From an uncultured Eubacteriales bacterium (GTDB lineage: Bacteria; Bacillota; Clostridia; Oscillospirales; CAG-272), in assembly GCA_900545935.1 (NCBI GenBank), contig URAP01000071.1:1-5340 (forward strand): 5,340 nt of DNA. Reading direction: 5' to 3'. Made by a program: the position numbers and the translations under genes. The notes beneath the pieces are model-generated. The model was given only the letters and a program-made list of their open reading frames with translations. It was not told where the DNA came from and ran no database searches. Position 1 is the first letter of the stretch; every line of letters starts with the position of its first letter. Shown in pieces: positions 1-3,633 of this stretch.

Positions 1-59
1 AGAAAGACTCCCTATTATAAAGTTTTCGCCAGGCCTTTTTCAAAAGGCCGCGTACCCCT
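1..59 (+). repeat. Dispersed 59-base repeat, left copy
   Basis: Positions 1-59 match the reverse complement of 2714-2772 at 58 of 59 bases; the difference is T at 18 against G at 2755 (C after complementing). The core is a palindrome at 32-49, GGCCTTTT and AAAAGGCC around a TC loop. The copy may extend left of the window, since the match begins at base 1. No open reading frame for a transposase is associated, so this looks like a non-autonomous or REP-like dispersed element. In this orientation the minus strand carries a sigma-A-type promoter (see 14-43). Confidence 0.85.
14..43 (-). promoter_or_regulatory. Sigma-A-type promoter inside the repeat, reading left
   Basis: On the minus strand TTGAAA (38-43) is followed by 18 bases and a perfect TATAAT (14-19). 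Transcription would start near position 7 and leave the window to the left, where gyrB is the usual neighbour of remB. The -35 box lies within the palindromic core of the repeat, so a hairpin or a bound protein there would compete with polymerase. The promoter is inferred from consensus match and spacing only. Confidence 0.55.
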
Positions 60-79
60 ACTCCGCGTACCCCTACTCC
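50..79 (+). repeat. 15-base tandem duplication at the end of remB
   Basis: The unit GCGTACCCCTACTCC occurs twice head to tail (50-64 and 65-79), followed by GCG. It starts inside the outer end of the 59-base repeat. The stop codon of remB (TAG, complement of 73-75) lies inside the second unit. The other copy of the element, near dnaN, has only one related unit with one base fewer (CCCCTCTCC). Confidence 0.8.
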
Positions 80-318
80 GCGCGGTCGACGCGGGAAGCA
101 AGAGCTGCGGGTGAGATCTGAGAGATGAATACCTCACCGTTTTCGGTGAGAGTGAACGACCGCGGTATGTCATTGCCGACGGTATGAACCTTGCCCGCGC
201 GCTCGGCGTTTGACAGAAAACCTTTAGTAACAGAACCGAGCGTCGTTTTGTCGATATCGAATATTCCGACAATGTCTTTTGTCCGGATAACCTTACCGAC
301 ACCGAGATGAAGATACAT
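73..318 (-). CDS. remB: RemB-like small regulator (DUF370/RemA family)
   Basis: This gene encodes an 81-residue protein beginning MYLHLGVGKVIRTKDIVGIFDID. The start and the KDIVGIFD motif (residues 14-21) are typical of the RemA/RemB family; Bacillus RemB (YaaB) has about the same length and sits between recF and gyrB. RemA is a DNA-binding activator of biofilm matrix genes; the role of RemB-type proteins is less clear, so a regulatory function is inferred. Other family-like stretches are a helix-like segment at 31-44 and IPRSFTL at 51-57. The start at 318 is set by an excellent ribosome binding site (AGGCGGTG, complement of 324-331, five bases upstream). An ATG at 323 is out of frame and touches the Shine-Dalgarno. 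The last codons and the TAG stop overlap the tandem repeat at 50-79, so the C-terminus may have been reshaped by repeat insertion. Confidence 0.86.
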   Translation of the reverse strand: MYLHLGVGKVIRTKDIVGIFDIDKTTLGSVTKGFLSNAERAGKVHTVGNDIPRSFTLTENGEVFISQISPAALASRVDRAE

Positions 319-475
319 TGCATCACCGCCTTTAATACTGCTTATAAGAAAGATGGCAGAGAATAAAACGAGTGCGGATAAAACAGCTTGTCTGACGAGA
401 AATCCGATGAAAAGCTTTTCTGCGCAGCGCGGGATGCAGTGCGAAAAGCAAAACCGAGCAACCGAAAAATAACAG
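319..475. other. recF-remB spacer with short palindromes
   Basis: This 157-base spacer holds the remB ribosome binding site, a perfect 12-base palindrome GAAAAGCTTTTC (409-420) and an overlapping inverted repeat GCTTTTC (414-420) with GAAAAGC (443-449). Neither is followed by a convincing T tract in the direction of transcription, so a terminator is not claimed; an attenuator or nothing at all are both possible. A weak -10-like TATAAG lies just upstream of remB on the minus strand, but without a good -35 box. remB may be co-transcribed with recF. Confidence 0.4.
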
Positions 476-1555
476 CTACTGAGGAGTATATGTTCCGCCG
501 CGCACAAGAAATCTGCGGTCACCGCCGACATCGGCGCTGCAGCTTGTGATGATGACCTGTCCGCGTCTGATGCCCGAGAGGATATAGCGCCGTCTGCCCT
601 CGTCGAGCTCGCTGAGAATATCGTCGAGCAGGTAGACCGGCTGTTCGCCGACCTCGTCGCAGATTATCTCGCCCTCGCCGAGCTTGATGCAGAGCGCCGC
701 CGAGCGCTGCTGACCCTGCGACGCAAAGCTCCTCGCCTCGCGCCCTCCTATCTTAATTCCCATATCGTCGCGGTGGATACCGCCGATGGTACCGCCGAGC
801 TTTATCTCGCGCTCGATCGAACAGGTCAGCTTTTCGAGAAACCATGCCTCGTCCTGCGGCCCGGTATAGCTCAGAGTTATCTCCTCGCGCCCGCCCGACA
901 TATCCGAGAGCAGAGCGCGCGCCTTACCGCAGAGCCGCTCGACGTACTCGCTGCGCGCGAGCGAGATGTATGCCGCCTCGTGCGCGAGCTGCGCCGACCA
1001 AACATATAAGCTGTCAGAAAACTCGGAGTCAAGTCCGCGTCCCGAAAACATCCTCTTTTTAAGCAGTGCATTGCGCTGCCGCAGCAGCATGTGATAGCGC
1101 TGCAGTGAGGAGAGATAAACGGGGCTGAGCTGGCTCAGCGCCATGTCGAGAAACGACCGCCTGACGGCGGGACCGTCCTTGACTATCGCAAGATGCTCGG
1201 GGCAGAACAGCACGGCATGAAAGCAGCCGACGAACTCGGACAGCCTCGAGACAGCGCCGCCGTTCTTCTTACAGCTGCGCCGCCCGCTCGGCAGAACGGC
1301 AAATTCGAGAGAGCCTTTTCCCGTTCTGTCGGAATAACAGAGCCGAATTCCTCCGGTATTTTCGCCGAAGCGTATCATCTCGGCATCCGAATGCGCACGG
1401 AAGCTCCGCCCGCCCGCAAAGAGATAGATGCCCTCGATGGCGTTCGTCTTGCCCTCGGCATTCTCGCCGTATAGGACGTTTATTCCGGGGCAGAGGTCGA
1501 TGTGCGCCGTCTCGATGTTGCGGAAATTGTAGTAATCTAAGCTCTCGCAGATCAT
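476..1555 (-). CDS. recF: RecF, DNA replication/repair ATPase
   Basis: This gene encodes a 359-residue protein, within the usual 350-375 range for RecF. RecF is an SMC/ABC-type ATPase that binds single/double-strand junctions in the cytoplasm and, with RecO and RecR, helps load RecA at gaps. The N-terminus MICESLDYYNFRN fits the family pattern of a short strand followed by NFRN. Walker A is GENAEGKT (residues 30-37), the ABC signature is SQGQQRS (279-285), Walker B is LLDD (309-312), and a D-loop SELDEGRR follows at once. An HRDD motif sits at 261-264. The start overlaps the dnaN stop by one base (TGATG), which implies translational coupling. An AAGGA lies only three bases upstream, too close for an ideal site, so reinitiation by ribosomes leaving dnaN is likely. 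An in-frame extension to 1684 exists but lies entirely inside dnaN and lacks family similarity. Confidence 0.96.
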   Translation of the reverse strand: MICESLDYYNFRNIETAHIDLCPGINVLYGENAEGKTNAIEGIYLFAGGRSFRAHSDAEMIRFGENTGGIRLCYSDRTGKGSLEFAVLPSGRRSCKKNGGAVSRLSEFVGCFHAVLFCPEHLAIVKDGPAVRRSFLDMALSQLSPVYLSSLQRYHMLLRQRNALLKKRMFSGRGLDSEFSDSLYVWSAQLAHEAAYISLARSEYVERLCGKARALLSDMSGGREEITLSYTGPQDEAWFLEKLTCSIEREIKLGGTIGGIHRDDMGIKIGGREARSFASQGQQRSAALCIKLGEGEIICDEVGEQPVYLLDDILSELDEGRRRYILSGIRRGQVIITSCSADVGGDRRFLVRGGTYTPQ

Positions 1556-2691
1556 CAGTCCTTCATTCTGACGGGAAGAACAAGATAGATGAAGGTATCG
1601 TCGTCGTTTTTCTCGCTCGGCTCGATAACCATGCTCATCAGCGGCGTAGACATCGAGAGCATTACCTCGTCGGTTTCTACGCACTTCATAGCGTCGATAA
1701 AGTAGCGGCAGTTGAAGCCTATCTCGATATCGTCGCCGTCCTTCTCGACGGGTATCTCGTCATAAAAGCGTCCGCTGACCGAAACGGACGATAGCGCGAG
1801 CTTTCCCTCGGTAAAGGTGCAGCGCAGCGGGCTCTTCGTCTGACCCATAGTCTTTTCCTCGGTAACGAGCGACGCGCGCTCGAGACTGCGGAGCAGCGGG
1901 TCGACCGGTGCCTTGACAAAGATACGGTTAGTCTTAGGAATGAAGCGCTCGTACTCGATGTAGTTCGAGTCGATCATGCGCGTGAAAAATACCTTGTTCT
2001 CAAAATTGAAGATGATGTGCTTGCGCGCTATCATAATACATACCGAGCTGTCCTCTCCCGTGTCGAGCAGCTTGAGCAGCTCGGTGAGCGACTTTCCGGG
2101 AAGGATGAAGCTCATCTCACCGTCGTAGCTGCTCTCGAGCGAGCAGCGGCGGCGGCGCAGCGCAAGACGCTGGCTGTCACAGGATACCGCCGTTACCGTG
2201 TCGCCGTCTATTACGAAATAAACGCCGTTCAGCATCGGCTTCGGGTCGTTGACCGCTACCGCAAACATGACCTTGTTTATCATGTCTCGCAGTTCAGCCT
2301 GACCGATGGTAAACTCCCTGTCGCCTCTCAGCTCCGGCAGGACGGGAAAATCCGAGCCGGGCAGCGCGTGCAGCTCAAAGGAGGATATCCCGCTCGAGAT
2401 TTTCACAACATTTCGCTCGTTTACCTCGATGGTTACCTTGCCGTCCGGCAGCACACGCAGTATCTGCGAGAGCTTCGACGCGCCGATAATGTACTCGCCG
2501 TCCTCGATAACCTCACAGCCGACATGAGTGACCATGCCCTTTTCGTTGTCAAAGGCGGACAGCATGCAGCCGCCCTCCTCGGTCGCGACCTTGATTCCTT
2601 CGATCGCGGCTATCGTGTTCTTCGCCGATACTACTCCGAGCATCGGAAGTACTGCACCAAGCAGCTCGTTCTTTTCAAATATAATCTTCAT
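1555..2691 (-). CDS. dnaN: DNA polymerase III beta subunit (sliding clamp)
   Basis: This gene encodes a 378-residue protein, normal for DnaN (about 366-380). As a ring-shaped dimer it tethers the replicative polymerase to DNA and serves as docking platform for repair factors. Landmarks are the MKIIFEKNEL start, the domain 1 end FPVLPE (115-120), SCDSQRLAL (170-178) in domain 2, MIDSNYIEYERFIP (239-252), FNCRYFIDAM (326-335) and the typical C-terminal clamp strand YLVLPVRMKD. The usual YPxY in the third landmark is YIEY here. The start at 2691 is chosen because it matches the family start and has AAAGGA six bases upstream. An upstream in-frame extension to 2781 runs through the dispersed repeat and is not expected to be translated. 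The stop overlaps recF by one base. A hairpin from the repeat core lies in the leader, about 30 bases before the start. Confidence 0.97.
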   Translation of the reverse strand: MKIIFEKNELLGAVLPMLGVVSAKNTIAAIEGIKVATEEGGCMLSAFDNEKGMVTHVGCEVIEDGEYIIGASKLSQILRVLPDGKVTIEVNERNVVKISSGISSFELHALPGSDFPVLPELRGDREFTIGQAELRDMINKVMFAVAVNDPKPMLNGVYFVIDGDTVTAVSCDSQRLALRRRRCSLESSYDGEMSFILPGKSLTELLKLLDTGEDSSVCIMIARKHIIFNFENKVFFTRMIDSNYIEYERFIPKTNRIFVKAPVDPLLRSLERASLVTEEKTMGQTKSPLRCTFTEGKLALSSVSVSGRFYDEIPVEKDGDDIEIGFNCRYFIDAMKCVETDEVMLSMSTPLMSMVIEPSEKNDDDTFIYLVLPVRMKD

Positions 2692-2697
2692 AACAAT

Positions 2698-2703
2698 TCC
2701 TTT
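2698..2703 (-). promoter_or_regulatory. Ribosome binding site of dnaN
   Basis: AAAGGA on the minus strand stands six bases before the ATG at 2691. It decides between this start and the longer reading frame that begins inside the dispersed repeat. Confidence 0.85.
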
Positions 2704-2713
2704 CAGGACGGAG

Positions 2714-2772
2714 AGGGGTACGCGGCCTTTTGAAAAAGGCCTGGCGAAAACTTTGTAATAGGGAGTCTTTCT
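2714..2772 (-). repeat. Dispersed 59-base repeat, right copy (inverted)
   Basis: This is the reverse complement of positions 1-59 with one mismatch at 2755. The palindromic core GGCCTTTT, GA, AAAAGGCC is at 2724-2741 and falls in the presumed dnaN leader. On the plus strand the promoter-like pair is TTGAAA (2730-2735), 18 bases, then TGTAAT (2754-2759). The mismatch alters the second base of the -10 box, so this copy should be weak or dead, and it points away from dnaN toward the origin. The outer end contains one short version of the unit that is duplicated at the left copy. Confidence 0.85.
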
Positions 2773-2840
2773 CGAGCGCACTGACTAAAGCAGTCATTAA
2801 TAAAAAGTTTCGTCAACCGTTGCAGAAACAAGGTGTGAAT

Positions 2841-2871
2841 GTTTCGGTAAGTGCGAAGCACAGACCGAAAC
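2841..2871. repeat. Nested hairpin
   Basis: GTTTCGGT (2841-2848) pairs with ACCGAAAC (2864-2871). Inside, after a 2x2 internal loop (AA and AG), GTGC (2851-2854) pairs with GCAC (2858-2861) around a GAA loop. There is no T tract on either side, so it is not an intrinsic terminator. Confidence 0.7.
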
Positions 2872-2876
2872 TTCAT

Positions 2877-2899
2877 ATTGAATCGCGCAGCGATTCAAT
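2877..2899. repeat. Hairpin module, copy 1
   Basis: ATTGAATCGC (2877-2886) and GCGATTCAAT (2890-2899) form a perfect 10-bp stem around GCA. A second copy lies at 3116-3138, in the same orientation. The match extends to the flanking CAT on the left and GA on the right. Confidence 0.8.
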
Positions 2900-2936
2900 G
2901 ACCCCATAGAGCGGCGTTTCTTTTTGTTAACTTTTT

Positions 2937-2966
2937 GAACAATGCTTGCATTGTTCGCTGCGCAGC
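2937..2966. repeat. Hairpin plus adjoining palindrome
   Basis: GAACAATGC (2937-2945) pairs with GCATTGTTC (2948-2956) around TT. It is directly followed by the perfect 10-base palindrome GCTGCGCAGC (2957-2966). An outer stem ACTTTTT (2930-2936) with AAAAAGT (2981-2987) could enclose both and give a branched structure. Confidence 0.7.
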
Positions 2967-2996
2967 TTTCTCGCACAAAGAAAAAGTGGCTAAAGG

Positions 2997-3060
2997 TTTG
3001 ATTTACCTAAATTCGTAGTGATAACGCTTAACGATACACAAAGTTCAGATGTAAATCAAA
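2997..3060. repeat. 10-bp inverted repeat enclosing 44 bases
   Basis: TTTGATTTAC (2997-3006) is exactly complementary to GTAAATCAAA (3051-3060). The enclosed segment contains a repeated TAACG (3022-3026 and 3029-3033). No clear flanking target duplication is visible. It could be a structured transcript segment or the remnant of a very small inserted element. Confidence 0.6.
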
Positions 3061-3089
3061 TTAATAATGCTACCCTCCTACACGAGTGC

Positions 3090-3111
3090 AATTTTGCGGC
3101 AAAGCAAAATT
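3090..3111. repeat. Hairpin preceding module copy 2
   Basis: AATTTTGC (3090-3097) pairs with GCAAAATT (3104-3111) around GGCAAA. With the hairpin at 3116-3138 it is enclosed by a short CCCTC (3073-3077) and GAGGG (3139-3143) pair. Confidence 0.7.
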
Positions 3112-3115
3112 CCAT

Positions 3116-3138
3116 ATTGAACCGCGCAGCGATTCAAT
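3116..3138. repeat. Hairpin module, copy 2
   Basis: This is the same module as 2877-2899 with one substitution (C at 3122 in place of T). The change leaves a G-U pair if transcribed from the minus strand but a C-A mismatch on the plus strand, weakly favouring selection at the level of a leftward transcript, if any. Confidence 0.75.
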
Positions 3139-3250
3139 GAGGGAGGCTTTCATATACCGACTTTTCAGTATGCATTATCAACTTAGTTTCAAAACCGAGA
3201 CAAAGCAATTTTAAATGCATTCCCGTTTACTACCGCTCTACGCTCATCCC

Positions 3251-3288
3251 CCTAAAAAAGATAAAAAGAGAAAGAGATAAAAGATAAT
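3251..3288. other. Candidate DNA unwinding element
   Basis: From 3253 the plus strand is almost only A with some G and T, including AAAAAAG and repeated GATAA-type segments. It is the most A-rich, strand-biased stretch of the spacer and adjoins the trio-like block at 3292-3309, the expected place for the melting site. Confidence 0.55.
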
Positions 3289-3291
3289 CGG

Positions 3292-3309
3292 ATACAGTAG
3301 TAACAGTAG
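3292..3309 (+). promoter_or_regulatory. Candidate DnaA-trio block
   Basis: The plus strand reads ATA CAG TAG TAA CAG TAG: six consecutive triplets, each with A in the middle. The published trio pattern is 3'-(G/A)A(T/A)-5' repeated, read away from the boxes toward the unwinding element; three of the six triplets (TAG, TAA, TAG) fit fully, ATA fails only at the G/A position, and the two CAG triplets have C at the variable position. Orientation relative to A-rich stretch and boxes is as expected, though the first good box is about 76 bases away. Confidence 0.45.
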
Positions 3310-3313
3310 GACA

Positions 3314-3340
3314 TGTTGAAACTGTTGAAAGCCTGGAAAG
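3314..3340 (-). repeat. Three tandem degenerate DnaA-box-like 9-mers
   Basis: TGTTGAAAC (3314-3322), TGTTGAAAG (3323-3331) and CCTGGAAAG (3332-3340) follow each other with no gaps. They resemble the reverse box form TGTGNAWAA at roughly six to seven of nine positions and sit between the trio block and the strong boxes. They may be low-affinity sites that guide DnaA filament growth; this is inference. Confidence 0.4.
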
Positions 3341-3385
3341 CATTGATGCAGCTTGTATTATTCTTCCTCGCGTGCCGCATTTCGG

Positions 3386-3394
3386 TGTGGAAAG
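3386..3394 (-). promoter_or_regulatory. DnaA box (one mismatch)
   Basis: TGTGGAAAG on the plus strand; it differs from TGTGNAWAA only at the last base. Confidence 0.6.
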
Positions 3395-3408
3395 AAGCAT
3401 CTGCACGG

Positions 3409-3417
3409 TGTGGACAA
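3409..3417 (-). promoter_or_regulatory. DnaA box (one mismatch)
   Basis: TGTGGACAA on the plus strand, one base from the consensus TGTGGATAA. It lies 23 bases from the previous box, about two helical turns. Confidence 0.65.
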
Positions 3418-3452
3418 ATCTTCCGCTCCGCGCCCGCTTCGGCGCAGCCGAT

Positions 3453-3461
3453 TTTTACACA
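3453..3461 (+). promoter_or_regulatory. DnaA box (exact TTWTNCACA)
   Basis: TTTTACACA matches the relaxed consensus fully. It lies in a 12-base direct repeat GATTTTTACACA, found again at 3556-3567. Confidence 0.75.
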
Positions 3462-3492
3462 TCTCCGTACACATAGCTTTATGCTTTGGCTC

Positions 3493-3501
3493 GGTGGAAA
3501 A
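3493..3501 (-). promoter_or_regulatory. DnaA box (one mismatch)
   Basis: GGTGGAAAA on the plus strand; only the first base differs from TGTGNAWAA. Confidence 0.5.
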
Positions 3502-3515
3502 TGCCTGATGCATCG

Positions 3516-3524
3516 TGTGGATAA
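3516..3524 (-). promoter_or_regulatory. DnaA box (perfect consensus)
   Basis: TGTGGATAA on the plus strand is the exact complement of the strongest box TTATCCACA. It is the best box of the origin. Confidence 0.9.
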
Positions 3525-3558
3525 GCTATTAAAATACCTTGTTTTATGCGGATATGAT

Positions 3559-3567
3559 TTTTACACA
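3559..3567 (+). promoter_or_regulatory. DnaA box (exact), left half of an inverted pair
   Basis: TTTTACACA, identical to the box at 3453-3461, faces the box at 3571-3579 across a three-base GCT spacer. Confidence 0.8.
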
Positions 3568-3570
3568 GCT

Positions 3571-3579
3571 TGTGTAAAA
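3571..3579 (-). promoter_or_regulatory. DnaA box (exact), right half of an inverted pair
   Basis: TGTGTAAAA on the plus strand is the exact reverse complement of the box at 3559-3567. Box starts are 12 bases apart, close to one helical turn. Confidence 0.8.
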
Positions 3580-3583
3580 CGCC

Positions 3584-3592
3584 TGTGGATTA
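3584..3592 (-). promoter_or_regulatory. DnaA box (one mismatch)
   Basis: TGTGGATTA on the plus strand differs from TGTGGATAA at the eighth base. It is the box nearest dnaA, about 40 bases from the dnaA stop, and starts 13 bases after the previous box in the same orientation. Confidence 0.65.
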
Positions 3593-3633
3593 TTCGTCTT
3601 ACACCGCATTTTCTACGTAATATCGGTTGCATT

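Larger units (their letters stand above)
2773..3250. other. Gene-free, hairpin-rich half of the dnaA-dnaN spacer
   Basis: No reading frame here looks coding on either strand. The stretch is moderately A/T rich and packed with short inverted repeats, listed separately (2841-2871, 2877-2899, 2937-2966, 2997-3060, 3090-3111, 3116-3138). No exact DnaA box was seen. No convincing dnaN promoter was found on the minus strand; a TTGATT, 17-base, TATCGT pair (complement of about 3059 to 3031) is the best weak candidate. dnaN could otherwise be reached by read-through from dnaA. Confidence 0.6.
3251..3592. other. oriC: Chromosomal replication origin (oriC)
   Basis: The region just downstream of dnaA holds at least eight DnaA boxes between 3386 and 3592, preceded on the left by degenerate tandem 9-mers, a period-3 trio-like block and an A-rich stretch. 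DnaA binding to the boxes and melting of the A-rich segment would start bidirectional replication. Boxes between dnaA and dnaN and the order A/T stretch, trios, boxes agree with the known Bacillus downstream origin. The assignment as an origin rests on gene context and box density; exact borders and the melting site are inferred. Confidence 0.9.

Noticed and set aside
319..531. An N-terminal, partly hydrophobic extension of remB
   Set aside because: It would overlap the end of recF, has no homologue style, and the strong AGGCGGTG site sets the start at 318. The hydrophobic run is probably chance.
2017..2733. A 238-codon open frame on the plus strand opposite dnaN
   Set aside because: It is an antisense shadow of the certain dnaN gene, with low-complexity, Arg/Leu-rich translation and no good ribosome binding site.
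1..2772. Composite transposon made of two inverted repeats around dnaN-recF-remB
   Set aside because: No transposase, no target duplication visible, and the enclosed genes are in their standard chromosomal order.
2692..2781. A longer dnaN starting inside the 59-base repeat
   Set aside because: The extra 30 residues are encoded by the dispersed repeat; family start and Shine-Dalgarno both support 2691.
2782..2796. TGACT/AGTCA hairpin as a terminator or dnaN operator
   Set aside because: The stem is only five base pairs and could occur by chance; neither orientation gives a convincing terminator.
2877..3138. CRISPR array or direct-repeat array
   Set aside because: Only two module copies occur, 239 bases apart, palindromic and without regular spacers.
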